Shown: one piece after another, positions 19,021 through 27,454 of the stretch
Position numbering within the stretch: position 1 is the stretch's first letter
Layout: each line of letters opens with the position of its first letter
Source of the DNA: Vagococcus fluvialis bH819
Lineage (GTDB): Bacteria; Bacillota; Bacilli; Lactobacillales; Vagococcaceae
Direction: 5' to 3'
DNA length: 64,000 nucleotides
Assembly (NCBI RefSeq): GCF_900163795.1
Contig: NZ_FWFD01000015.1
Location: 575,382 to 639,381, forward strand
Translations under genes and position numbers: made by a program
The notes under the pieces: model-generated
What the model was told of the DNA's origin: nothing
Database searches by the model: none
Seen by the model: only the letters and a program-made list of their open reading frames with translations

Positions 19021-19057
19021 AAAAAGAACATTTTACCCTAGTAAAGTGTTTTTATTT
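19021..19057 (+). terminator. Hairpin between cmk and rpsA
   Basis: ACATTTTAC and GTAAAGTGT pair, inside AAAAAG and TTTTTATTTT flanks. An imperfect but T-tracted stem; termination may be partial. Confidence 0.6.
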
Positions 19058-19116
19058 TAGGTAGAATAGTAGTATACAATGAATGTTGTACTATTGTTGT
19101 TGAGGAGGATGGGAAA

Positions 19117-20292
19117 ATGACAGAACAAACGAATGAAACAATGTTAAACGCTATGGCAAGTGTACAAGAAGTAAAAGTTGGAGACTTGGTGAAAGGGGAA
19201 ATTCTTTCAGTCGATGATAACAAACAAGCAATTGTTGGAATTATTGGCGCAGGTGTGGAAGGTGTTATTCCGTTAAAAGAACTATCTACATTAGCGGTTG
19301 ATGATGTAACTGATGTGGTCAATATTGGTGATATTATTGATTTAGTCGTTATTTCAGAAATTGGAAAAGACAAAGAGAATGGTAGTTATTTGCTATCAAA
19401 ACGACGTGTCGATGCTAAAAAAGTTTGGGAAGATATTGAAGAAGCTTTTAAAGAAGGTCGAACAATCGAAGCCCCAGTAACAGATGTTGTTAGAGGAGGC
19501 TTAGTTGTTGATGCAGGTGTTCGTGGTTTTGTTCCTGCGTCAATGGTAGAAGATCATTTTGTATCTGATTTTTCAGACTATAAAGGAAAAGTATTAGCTT
19601 ATAAAATAATTGAGATAGAACCTTCAGAAAACCGTTTGATTCTTTCTCATCGAGCAATAGTTGAACTAGAAAAAGAATCAGCTAAAAAAGAATTGTTAAG
19701 TAAAATACTTGCTGGTGATATTATTACAGGGAAAGTAGCACGTCTAACTAATTTTGGTGCATTTATTGACTTAGGTGGCGTAGACGGATTAGTACATGTA
19801 TCTGAGATTTCTTATACTCATGTAGATAAACCAGAAGATGTGCTGTCTGTTGGAGATGAAGTGAAAGTAAAAGTATTGAGTATCGATCCTGAAAAAGATC
19901 GCATTTCTTTATCTATAAAAGAGACACAAGCTGGTCCTTGGGAAAATGTAAGTGAACGTGCTTCTGTTAATAGCATTCTTGAGGGAACTGTTAATCGCTT
20001 AACTTCATTCGGAGCTTTTGTTGAAGTTTTACCAGGTGTAGAAGGTTTAGTGCATATTTCTCAAATTTCACATAAACATATAGCAACGCCTCACGAGGCT
20101 CTAGAAGAAGGCCAAAAAGTAACTGTTAAAGTACTAGATGTAAGTGAAGATAATAAACGGATTGGTTTAAGTATAAAAGCTTTAGATGAAAAAGAAGAAG
20201 AACTTGTTGAGGAAACATACGTCATGCCAGAAGAATCTACAGGATTTACATTAGGTGATGTTATTGGACAAGATTTAACTGAAAATAAATAA
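19117..20292 (+). CDS. rpsA: 30S ribosomal protein S1 homologue
   Basis: RNA-binding protein with four consecutive S1 domains (about residues 17-90, 105-170, 190-260, 275-345), seen as repeated V-x-G-V-I/F-x-x-G-x-x-G-(L/F)-V/I patterns such as NFGAFIDLGGVDGLVHVSEI and SFGAFVEVLPGVEGLVHISQ. 391 residues and four domains is the low-GC Gram-positive form, shorter than the six-domain proteobacterial S1. It has a typical SD (GAGGAGG) and its own terminator. Confidence 0.95.
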   Translation: MTEQTNETMLNAMASVQEVKVGDLVKGEILSVDDNKQAIVGIIGAGVEGVIPLKELSTLAVDDVTDVVNIGDIIDLVVISEIGKDKENGSYLLSKRRVDAKKVWEDIEEAFKEGRTIEAPVTDVVRGGLVVDAGVRGFVPASMVEDHFVSDFSDYKGKVLAYKIIEIEPSENRLILSHRAIVELEKESAKKELLSKILAGDIITGKVARLTNFGAFIDLGGVDGLVHVSEISYTHVDKPEDVLSVGDEVKVKVLSIDPEKDRISLSIKETQAGPWENVSERASVNSILEGTVNRLTSFGAFVEVLPGVEGLVHISQISHKHIATPHEALEEGQKVTVKVLDVSEDNKRIGLSIKALDEKEEELVEETYVMPEESTGFTLGDVIGQDLTENK

Positions 20293-20298
20293 AAGACT

Positions 20299-20339
20299 GA
20301 AGAGGGTGACTTAAATAGTAGTCATCCTCTTTGTTTTTT
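20299..20339 (+). terminator. Intrinsic terminator after rpsA
   Basis: GAAGAGGGTGACT pairs with AGTCATCCTCTT around a short loop and is followed by a G-interrupted T run. Confidence 0.85.
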
Positions 20340-20406
20340 GAACGTCTTTGTTTGTATGAAAATAAAAAGCAATGTATGTTATTTTGAAATATTTTTAATG
20401 TTTTAC

Positions 20407-20435
20407 TTGCAAGGAAAGACGCTATCGGATAAACT
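20407..20435 (+). promoter_or_regulatory. Probable promoter of der
   Basis: TTGCAA (20407-20412), 17-bp spacer, TAAACT (20430-20435), 45 bp before the der start. Confidence 0.45.
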
Positions 20436-20480
20436 TTATAAGGATGAATTATAATGTAAAGAATATAGGAGGTGGCCAAT

Positions 20481-21791
20481 ATGGCAAACCCAACATTAGC
20501 AATCGTAGGAAGACCTAACGTAGGTAAATCAACATTATTTAACCGTATAGCTGGAGAAAGAATATCAATCGTTGAAGACATTCCAGGAGTGACTAGAGAT
20601 CGTATTTATGCTCACGGAGATTGGCTAGGTCGAGAGTTTAGTATTATAGATACAGGTGGTATCGAGATGAGTGATGAACCTTTTATGGATCAAATCAAAC
20701 ATCAAGCAGAGATTGCCATTGAAGAAGCAGATGTTATTATGCTAGTAGTAAGTGGCCGAGAAGGTATAACTGATGCGGATGAATATGTTTCAAGAATTTT
20801 ATATAGAAGTGATAAGCCAGTTGTTTTAGTGGTTAATAAAGTAGATAATCCCGAGATGAGAAATGATATATTTGAGTTTTACTCACTAGGTCTTGGTGAC
20901 CCTATTCCTGTTTCTGGTAGTCATGGTATCGGATTAGGAGATGCTTTAGACAAAGTATGTGAGCACTTAAAAATGGTTCCAGAAGCTGAGGCAGATGATA
21001 CTATTCGTTTTAGTTTGATTGGTCGCCCTAATGTCGGTAAATCATCATTAATCAATGCCATTCTTGGTGAAGAACGTGTGATTGTTTCTGACATAGCTGG
21101 AACAACAAGAGATGCAATTGATACTTCGTTTGTCTCACCAGAAGGCCAAAAATTTGAAATGATTGATACAGCGGGTATGCGTAAAAAAGGAAAAGTTTAT
21201 GAAAGCACTGAAAAATACAGTGTTATGCGAGCAATGCGTGCTATTGACCGTTCTGATGTTGCTTTAGTGGTGTTAAATGCAGAAGAAGGTATTCGGGAAT
21301 ATGACAAGCGTATTGCAGGTTTTGCTCATGAAGCTGGCAAAGCTATCATCATTGTCGTGAATAAATGGGATACATTAGATAAAGATAATCATACAATGAA
21401 AAAATTTGAAGAAGATATTAGAACAGAATTTAAATATTTAGACTATGCTCCAATTGCATATGTATCTGCGAAAACTAAACAAAGATTACACACATTACCA
21501 GAAATGATTGAGAGAGTGAGTCAGAACCAAACACTTAGAATTCCATCTTCAGTGTTAAACGATGTCATTATGGATGCAGTAGCGATTAATCCAACGCCTA
21601 CAGATAAAGGAAAAAGATTAAAAATATTCTACGCTACTCAAGTGGCTATTAAACCACCTACTTTTGTTGTTTTTGTAAACGAAGAAGAGTTAATGCATTT
21701 TTCATATTCTAGATTTTTAGAGAATCAAATACGTAAAGCTTTTGAATTTGAAGGCACTCCAATTCGAGTAATTTCAAGACGTAGAAAATAA
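20481..21791 (+). CDS. der: Ribosome biogenesis GTPase Der (EngA)
   Basis: Essential GTPase that assists 50S subunit maturation. Two tandem G domains are seen, each with a GRPNVGKS P-loop (near residues 10 and 185), DTGG/DTAG G3 motifs and NKVD/NKWD G4 motifs, followed by a KH-like C-terminal domain. The start at 20481 gives 436 residues, the usual length, with AGGAGGT 7 bases upstream; an in-frame GTG at 20472 overlaps that SD and is rejected. Confidence 0.96.
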   Translation: MANPTLAIVGRPNVGKSTLFNRIAGERISIVEDIPGVTRDRIYAHGDWLGREFSIIDTGGIEMSDEPFMDQIKHQAEIAIEEADVIMLVVSGREGITDADEYVSRILYRSDKPVVLVVNKVDNPEMRNDIFEFYSLGLGDPIPVSGSHGIGLGDALDKVCEHLKMVPEAEADDTIRFSLIGRPNVGKSSLINAILGEERVIVSDIAGTTRDAIDTSFVSPEGQKFEMIDTAGMRKKGKVYESTEKYSVMRAMRAIDRSDVALVVLNAEEGIREYDKRIAGFAHEAGKAIIIVVNKWDTLDKDNHTMKKFEEDIRTEFKYLDYAPIAYVSAKTKQRLHTLPEMIERVSQNQTLRIPSSVLNDVIMDAVAINPTPTDKGKRLKIFYATQVAIKPPTFVVFVNEEELMHFSYSRFLENQIRKAFEFEGTPIRVISRRRK

Positions 21792-21940
21792 AAAAGGCAT
21801 TTTAGCATAGTTATATTTTATTTTCAACTTTAATTAATCGAATGTAAAAAAAAAGTGTTAATACGGCTAAAAGCATTGCTATCACTTGATTCTTATGGTA
21901 TCTTTGTTTAAGAAATATTATTTTGAATATTTCAAACTGT

Positions 21941-21975
21941 CATTTTTGGACCACTCAAAAATGATTGCCTAAAAT
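21941..21975 (+). promoter_or_regulatory. hup promoter with overlapping inverted repeat
   Basis: TTGGAC (21946-21951), 18-bp spacer, TAAAAT (21970-21975). CATTTTTG (21941-21948) and CAAAAATG (21956-21963) form a perfect 8-bp inverted repeat with a 7-base centre covering the -35, a possible operator. The remaining 150 bp between der and this promoter show no gene. Confidence 0.5.
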
Positions 21976-22027
21976 ATGATGTTCAAATTAACCATCAATT
22001 TCCTTTATAAGGAGGTGAAATAGAAAC

Positions 22028-22303
22028 ATGGCTAACAAAGCAGAATTAATCGAAAAAGTTGCAGAAGCAACTGGTTTAACTAAAAAAGACGCAACTTCAT
22101 CAGTAGATGCAGTATTTGCTTCAGTTCAAGAATTTTTAGCAGAAGGCGAAAAAGTTCAATTAATCGGTTTTGGTAACTTCGAAGTACGTGAAAGAGCTGC
22201 CCGTAAAGGACGCAACCCACAAACAGGTGAAGAAATCCAAATCGCAGCAAGTAAAGTTCCTGCATTCAAACCAGGTAAAGCTTTAAAAGACGCTGTAAAA
22301 TAG
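22028..22303 (+). CDS. hup: DNA-binding protein HU
   Basis: Nucleoid-associated protein that binds and bends DNA as a dimer. 91 residues, with the family signature [20 protein letters not shown] (about 46-65) containing the DNA-binding beta arm and the conserved K-P-G-K-x-L-K end. The codon choice (many preferred C-ending codons) is that of a highly expressed gene. It has its own promoter and a strong terminator, and marks the end of the housekeeping block before the motility locus. Confidence 0.97.
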   Translation: MANKAELIEKVAEATGLTKKDATSSVDAVFASVQEFLAEGEKVQLIGFGNFEVRERAARKGRNPQTGEEIQIAASKVPAFKPGKALKDAVK

Positions 22304-22306
22304 TTT

Positions 22307-22348
22307 AGACAAAAAAACCCTTGTATATCAAGGGTTTTTTGTTTGTCT
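22307..22348 (+). terminator. Intrinsic terminator after hup
   Basis: AAACCCTT pairs with AAGGGTTT, extended by flanking AGACAAA/TTTGTCT, with T-rich 3' arm. Confidence 0.9.
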
Positions 22349-22430
22349 AAGTAAAATTAAACTCAAAAGGGGCAAGGAGTAGCCAAAAAAATATTTAACT
22401 TTTTCCTTTTACTCAATTAACTGTTCAAAA

Positions 22431-22460
22431 AAAGATACTGACTTTTTTAGTCAATATCTT
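22431..22460 (-). terminator. Terminator of motA-motB
   Basis: Read on the minus strand, AAGATATTGACT and AGTCAGTATCTT pair around an A-rich loop and run into seven T residues. The 5' arm overlaps the motB stop codon. Confidence 0.85.
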
Positions 22461-23226
22461 ATCTTTTATCTTTTTTTATAATAAAAATTTCTACACGTCT
22501 ATTGCTTGCACGATTTTCATCGTTATTATTAGGTACTTTTGGTTTAAATTCACCATAAGCTTGCACAGAAATTCGATCCTCACTAGTAGCCTGATGTTTC
22601 ACAAGAAGTTTCATAACAGTCATAGCACGTGCAGAACTAAGTTCCCAATTTGAAGGGAATTCTGTCGTATTACTGGGAACATTATCAGTGTATCCTGCAA
22701 CAATTAAATCGTTATCCAAATCTTTTAAAGAATCAGCTACTTTTTTTACGATATCTTCTACATCACCAGTAATGTCTGCACTTCCTGATGAAAATAAAAG
22801 ACCACTTTTTATAGCAATTCGTAAACCGTCTTGTTCTAGATCAACATCAATATCTTCAGCATGGCCTGCTTTTGATAGTTCATCTTTAATAGAGTCACCA
22901 GCAGCTTGCATTTTTTTTTCTTCTTGAGATTTTTCTGGTTTCTCTACCACCTTTGTTTTTTCACTCTTTTTACTTTTTTTATTTTCCTTTGAATCAGAAG
23001 GTGTCTTTTTTTGTTGTCCAGGTAAGATACCATTGTCGCTGCCATTATTTTTTCCAGATAGGATGACGCTAAATTCATTACTTAATTCATCTAGTTTTCC
23101 ATCATCAGTTTTTGCCATGGCAAACATGACGATGAAAAGTGCTAACAGCAATGTTAACATATCTGAGTATGGTAACAACCAACCCTCATCTGCATGTTCT
23201 TCATGCTTTTTAGGTCTTTTTTTCAT
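22459..23226 (-). CDS. motB: Flagellar motor stator protein MotB
   Basis: Stator subunit that forms the proton channel with MotA and anchors it to peptidoglycan. The 255-residue protein has a single transmembrane helix (about 17-39) with the ion-binding Asp22 (LLPYSDMLTLL), a charged Lys/Glu-rich linker (about 65-115), and a C-terminal OmpA-like peptidoglycan-binding domain (YTDNVP, NWELSSARA, AYGEFKP). The charged linker is longer than typical low-complexity plug regions. It lies 34 bp after motA on the same transcript. Confidence 0.95.
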   Translation of the reverse strand: MKKRPKKHEEHADEGWLLPYSDMLTLLLALFIVMFAMAKTDDGKLDELSNEFSVILSGKNNGSDNGILPGQQKKTPSDSKENKKSKKSEKTKVVEKPEKSQEEKKMQAAGDSIKDELSKAGHAEDIDVDLEQDGLRIAIKSGLLFSSGSADITGDVEDIVKKVADSLKDLDNDLIVAGYTDNVPSNTTEFPSNWELSSARAMTVMKLLVKHQATSEDRISVQAYGEFKPKVPNNNDENRASNRRVEIFIIKKDKR

Positions 23227-23260
23227 GCCAATGTAACCCTACTTTCTTTAGAATTAGTAA

Positions 23261-24028
23261 TTAATCTGTTTTTAATTTTTCATTAGGATCAAGCATACCG
23301 TTAAGTTTTCTTTCGATTGTATTGGGATTGTGACCAGCTTGAATAGCCAAAACGCCTTCTAAAACAATCAACATATTTTTTACTTCCTCTTCTGACTTTC
23401 TAGTTAAGCGAGAATAAAAAGGAATAAACATAACATAACCAAAAAATATTCCATAGAGAGTAGCTACAAAAGCAGCAGATATCATATGTCCCAATGCGTC
23501 AACATCATTTAAATCGCCAAGCGCACCTATAAGTCCAATTACCGCTCCTAAAACACCTAAAGTTGGTGAGGACGAACCCGCGGCCTTAAACATAGAAGCT
23601 CCCACACGATGTCTGTCTTCTAAAGCAGAAATTTCATTATTTAGAATTTCTTCAATTTGTTCCACATTGACTCCATCAACCACCATTTGCATGCCATTCT
23701 TTAAAAAAGGATCTTCTAAACTATCGACAGTACTTTCAAGTGCCAATATCCCTTCCTGTCTAGCTTTTTGAGCAAGAGACATAATAACTTCAACTAAGTC
23801 TTTTGAAGAAGTTGTTTTTTTGTTTTTAAAAAGTACACCTAAAATTTTGGGCAGTCGTTTAATATCTTCTCTAGGAAAAGAATTAACTAATGCAGCTAAA
23901 GTTCCAACACCGATAATAATAATTGCAGCTGGATTTAGAAGTACTAGAGCATCGGCACCTTTCACAATCATCCCGACAACAACAGATAAAACGCCCGCTA
24001 TAACACCTAGTAATAAAAAAATGTCCAT
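23261..24028 (-). CDS. motA: Flagellar motor stator protein MotA
   Basis: Four-helix stator subunit whose cytoplasmic loop pushes on FliG. The 255-residue protein shows helices near 3-22, 33-50, about 150-175 and 185-205, with the conserved AAGSSSPTLGVLGAVIGLI stretch (third helix) and the long cytoplasmic loop between helices 2 and 3. First gene of the leftward motA-motB unit, transcribed from the sigma-28-type promoter about 110 bp upstream and divergent from the flgB operon. Confidence 0.95.
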   Translation of the reverse strand: MDIFLLLGVIAGVLSVVVGMIVKGADALVLLNPAAIIIIGVGTLAALVNSFPREDIKRLPKILGVLFKNKKTTSSKDLVEVIMSLAQKARQEGILALESTVDSLEDPFLKNGMQMVVDGVNVEQIEEILNNEISALEDRHRVGASMFKAAGSSSPTLGVLGAVIGLIGALGDLNDVDALGHMISAAFVATLYGIFFGYVMFIPFYSRLTRKSEEEVKNMLIVLEGVLAIQAGHNPNTIERKLNGMLDPNEKLKTD

Positions 24029-24137
24029 ATTTATTCACCTAACCTTATTTTTCGTTTGTTTTTTTATTTATCTAGATATAATAAGGTGAAATTAATCACA
24101 TATTTTTTCTAACTATAAAAAAACACTACATTTATTT

Positions 24138-24164
24138 ATATCGGATAGTTTTAAAAAAAATTAA
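24138..24164 (-). promoter_or_regulatory. Sigma-28-type promoter of motA-motB
   Basis: On the minus strand TTAA (24161-24164), 15-bp spacer, TCCGATAT (24138-24145), close to the Bacillus sigma-D consensus TAAA-N15-GCCGATAT. The same TTAA-N15 arrangement recurs before flgM and both flagellins. Confidence 0.8.
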
Positions 24165-24394
24165 GAGATTAATCATGAAAAAAAAATGAGAAAAAAATAT
24201 TTATTTTTCATCTATTTTTTTATTGTAATTATCCAGTAAATAAATTATAGTGAAGAAGTTATTTAAATAAATATAGGGATAAAGAACAATCGTATTCAAC
24301 AAAAATAGTATATTCCGATTTTAATAATAAATAAAAATAATTATTAATTTTTTTGTTTTGTTGTTATTTTCAATTAACCGACCATTTATTGAAT

Positions 24395-24413
24395 ATCGTG
24401 GATATAACACGAT
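24395..24413. repeat. Inverted repeat in the motA-flgB spacer
   Basis: ATCGTG and CACGAT arms separated by 7 bases, with imperfect outward extension (AAT/ATT). It lies about 200 bp before flgB in the 580-bp spacer and may be a regulator site. No gene is seen in the spacer. Confidence 0.5.
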
Positions 24414-24519
24414 TATTAAACATATTAACAGTTACTTGTTTTTTTGTTTGTTCTAAATTAAATAAAAAATTATATTATATTTAAAAAAATGTTATTTTTA
24501 TTGAAAATTTGATAAACAG

Positions 24520-24546
24520 AATATATTGTTAATATAACAATATATT
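24520..24546. promoter_or_regulatory. Perfect 12-bp-arm palindrome upstream of flgB
   Basis: AATATATTGTTA (24520-24531) and its exact complement TAACAATATATT (24535-24546) flank the triplet ATA. A possible sigma-A promoter overlaps it: TTGTTA (24526-24531), 18-bp spacer, TACTAT (24550-24555). An operator for the master flagellar operon is inferred; the binding protein is not identified. Confidence 0.6.
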
Positions 24547-24607
24547 TTGTACTATATTAAAAGATACTAGTATTGTTGATAATTTAAAAATAAAAAGGAG
24601 GATACAT

Positions 24608-24997
24608 ATGACATTTCAAAGTGTAGAATTTTTAAATCAAGCAATGAATGCTTCTGATTTAAGACAAAAAACCATATCCAATAATATTGCTAATATCAAT
24701 ACGCCAGGATATAAAGTTGAACGAGTTTTATTTGAAGAGAAATTAAGAAAAGCTACAAATACTAACGAGTTAGCATTAAGACAAACTAATGAAAGACATA
24801 TACCATTAGGTAACAATTTTAGTGATTTTGAACCTGAATTAGCAAGAAAAAATGACACTTCAGTTAAAGATAACGGAAACAATGTTGATTTAGAATATGA
24901 AATGAGTGAAAAAGCTGTAAATGAGTTGTACTATAGCACATTACAGCGTCAAGTTAATCATGAACTATCACAGCTAAACTATGTAATTAATCACTAA
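24608..24997 (+). CDS. flgB: Flagellar proximal rod protein FlgB
   Basis: Rod subunit just above the MS ring. The 129-residue protein has the flagellar rod signature near the N-terminus (LRQKTISNNIANINTPGYK, about residues 19-37) and the coiled C-terminal end (LYYSTLQRQVNHELSQLNYVI). First gene of the long rightward operon; SD AAGGAGG lies 7 bases before the ATG. Confidence 0.95.
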   Translation: MTFQSVEFLNQAMNASDLRQKTISNNIANINTPGYKVERVLFEEKLRKATNTNELALRQTNERHIPLGNNFSDFEPELARKNDTSVKDNGNNVDLEYEMSEKAVNELYYSTLQRQVNHELSQLNYVINH

Positions 24998-25036
24998 TTA
25001 AGTGAATATTTAATTTCAAAAATGGAGGGATAAAAA

Positions 25037-25456
25037 ATGGGAGTTTTTGACTCGTTTAATATTAATACAAGTGGTTTAACATTAGAACGTATGAAATTAG
25101 ATACCATTTCAACTAATATTGCAAATGTTAATACAACTAGAACAGAAGAAGGTGGTCCGTATAAACGAAAAACGGTCACATTTCAAGAAAGTTTGAATAG
25201 AGAAACTAATAATAGCAACTATAAAAGTTTTGGTGTAAAAACAACTGGTATTAGACAAGATGAAGAAGTTAGAACTATTTATCAACCGGATCATCCAGAT
25301 GCTGATGACCGAGGATACTTAGAAATACCAAATGTCAATTTGAGTGATGAAATGCTAAATATGATGAATACATTAAGGACATATGAAGCTAACGCAACTG
25401 CGTTTGAATCAAGTAAAAACTTAATGAAAAAAGCTTTGGAAATTTCTAAGGATTAA
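25037..25456 (+). CDS. flgC: Flagellar rod protein FlgC
   Basis: Proximal rod subunit, 139 residues, with the axial-protein N-terminus (LKLDTISTNIANVNTTRT) and the FlgC signature NVNLSDEMLNMMNTLRTYEANATAFESSK near the C-terminus, which polymerises by coiled-coil packing. It lies 39 bp after flgB with a good SD (GGAGGG) and belongs to the flgB-flgC-fliE group that opens the operon. Confidence 0.95.
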   Translation: MGVFDSFNINTSGLTLERMKLDTISTNIANVNTTRTEEGGPYKRKTVTFQESLNRETNNSNYKSFGVKTTGIRQDEEVRTIYQPDHPDADDRGYLEIPNVNLSDEMLNMMNTLRTYEANATAFESSKNLMKKALEISKD

Positions 25457-25482
25457 ATAAAAATAAAAAAAGGAGTACTTAA

Positions 25483-25803
25483 ATGAATGTCATAAAAAAT
25501 AATTATAATGAAATATCACAATATCAAAATCAATTAAAAGATGTCATGCTTCCTAATGAAAATAAAGTAGATTTAAGCAATCAACCAGAATTTGAAAATT
25601 TTCTTAGTAAAGCCATTGATAGTGTAGATGACCAAGTAGCTAAAAGTAGTGATAATATTCCCAAATTAATTTCTGGGGATTTAGATAATATTCATACGGC
25701 AATGATTGATATGAATAAATCACAGCTTGTTCTCCAAACTGCTGTTCAAGTTAGAAATAAATGTGTTGAAGCATATAATGATGTAAAAAATATGCAATTT
25801 TAA
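25483..25803 (+). CDS. fliE: Flagellar hook-basal body protein FliE
   Basis: Small adaptor joining the MS ring to the rod. 106 residues; the conserved C-terminal half contains SGDLDNIHTAMIDMNKSQ and the helical LVLQTAVQVRNKCVEAYNDV end that is characteristic of FliE. Located between flgC and fliF, as in other Bacilli. Confidence 0.93.
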   Translation: MNVIKNNYNEISQYQNQLKDVMLPNENKVDLSNQPEFENFLSKAIDSVDDQVAKSSDNIPKLISGDLDNIHTAMIDMNKSQLVLQTAVQVRNKCVEAYNDVKNMQF

Positions 25804-25832
25804 TTGAATGGTGAAGGGAAATGGTTTAGTAC

Positions 25833-27446
25833 ATGGAAAAGGTACATGAGTTAAAAGATACTCTCATCGAAAAATGGAAGAATTTAGGGAGAATTGGGAA
25901 GTTAAGTATTATGATGGCTGGAGTTAGTCTCCTTCTAATTATTATTTTTTCAACATATGTGAGAAATAAAACAGATTATGCCGTTTTATTTTCTGATTTA
26001 TCAGATGTTGATTCGGGGAATATTGTTAAAAGCCTAGACGAACGAGGTATGAAATACAAATTAGATGATAAAGGAAGTAAGATCCTAGTCGAGTCAAATG
26101 AAATAGATAAAATCCGAATTGAACTGGCGATGGATAATCAATTACCTAATAAATCAACTGGTTTTGAAATTTTTGATGAAAAGAACATGATGACGACTGA
26201 TGAAGATCGTAAAATTATGTATCAACGAGCGATAACTGGAGAGTTACAACGATCAATTGAATCTCTTGATGCTGTAAAAGAAGCTAAAGTAATGTTAGTT
26301 ACACCAGATAGAAGTATATTCGAAGAGAAAAATAAAGAAGCAACAGCATCTATTATTTTAAAACTTAAGCCTAATCAAATTTTAAGTGAAGATGCTATAA
26401 AAGGGATTGCTTCTTTAACAAGTGGAGCTGTCGAAAATTTACCACAAAAAAATATAAAAATTGTTGATGAACAAGGGAATGTTCTTTCAGATATTTTAGA
26501 TGAAAAAAGAGGGAATGGTTCTACTGACTTAACAGGTAAATATCAAAAAGCTAAAGATGATTTTGAAGTTAAGCTTGAAGATAAAACAAATAGTATGTTA
26601 GGAACTCTATTTGAAAAAGATAAATTGAATGTTGCAGTTAATGTAGATTTAGATTTTGATTCTATAGAAAGAACATCCGTAGTCTATGATAATCCTAGAG
26701 TTAGAAGTGAAGAAATAAAAGCTAATTCTGACGGTGCCGGAATTGATCAACAAGCAATAGAAGGCGGAAATATTCAAGATAATGTTACTAATGTTATTGG
26801 AGATGATGGAGAAAATGGAAAATCTTATAGTCATACTATAAATAATGAACTTGATACTGAAACAACCAAAGTTCTTAATGCTCCTGGTGTAGTCAAAAGA
26901 GTAACTGCTTCAGTTTTAATAAACGAAAATTTATCTGTTCAAGAAAAAAATCAAATCGAAGAGTTAGTACAGTCAGCTGTTGGATTTGATCGTGAACGTG
27001 GTGACAAAATAACGATTCAAGGAATAAAATTTGCAAAAGAAGATGATATAGACGCAGAAGATGGAAATGGTAATAAATCAGCAAAATTAAAAGATATATT
27101 ACTTAGTCCGATTGGAGTAGCTATTATTTCAGTAATTATATTGACTGCAATTCTTTTAATTATATTTATTATTAGAAATAAAAAGAAAAAAGACGATTTT
27201 TATGATTATGAACAAATAGATGTTGCTGGAGAAAATCTAAATATTACTGACAGTGAGGAAATCAATCAAGTTGTAAGTAATATTGAGGAAAATATATCAA
27301 AAATAGAAAAATCAGAACCAATGAATGAAGATGAGAATTTACAGTATCAAGATGCAATTGAAAAAGAAGAAAAGGCTAAACAATATGCAAAAAATAACCC
27401 AGAACTTGCAGCAGAATTAATTAAAGTTTGGATGAAAGATGAGTAG
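25833..27446 (+). CDS. fliF: Flagellar MS-ring protein FliF
   Basis: Forms the membrane-embedded MS ring on which the rotor is built. The 537-residue protein has an N-terminal transmembrane helix (about 22-42), ring-building motifs (YAVLFSDL...SGNIV, then residues 110-200), a variable periplasmic region, a second helix (about 428-450), and a cytoplasmic acidic tail that binds FliG (ends AAELIKVWMKDE). Length is typical. It starts 29 bp after fliE; the end is 8 bp from fliG. Confidence 0.95.
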   Translation: MEKVHELKDTLIEKWKNLGRIGKLSIMMAGVSLLLIIIFSTYVRNKTDYAVLFSDLSDVDSGNIVKSLDERGMKYKLDDKGSKILVESNEIDKIRIELAMDNQLPNKSTGFEIFDEKNMMTTDEDRKIMYQRAITGELQRSIESLDAVKEAKVMLVTPDRSIFEEKNKEATASIILKLKPNQILSEDAIKGIASLTSGAVENLPQKNIKIVDEQGNVLSDILDEKRGNGSTDLTGKYQKAKDDFEVKLEDKTNSMLGTLFEKDKLNVAVNVDLDFDSIERTSVVYDNPRVRSEEIKANSDGAGIDQQAIEGGNIQDNVTNVIGDDGENGKSYSHTINNELDTETTKVLNAPGVVKRVTASVLINENLSVQEKNQIEELVQSAVGFDRERGDKITIQGIKFAKEDDIDAEDGNGNKSAKLKDILLSPIGVAIISVIILTAILLIIFIIRNKKKKDDFYDYEQIDVAGENLNITDSEEINQVVSNIEENISKIEKSEPMNEDENLQYQDAIEKEEKAKQYAKNNPELAAELIKVWMKDE

Positions 27447-27454
27447 GTGAGTCA

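Noticed and set aside
19038..19373. 111-residue reading frame antisense to the rpsA start
   Set aside because: Overlaps the rpsA promoter region and coding start; no SD, low-complexity Ser/Thr composition typical of antisense shadows.
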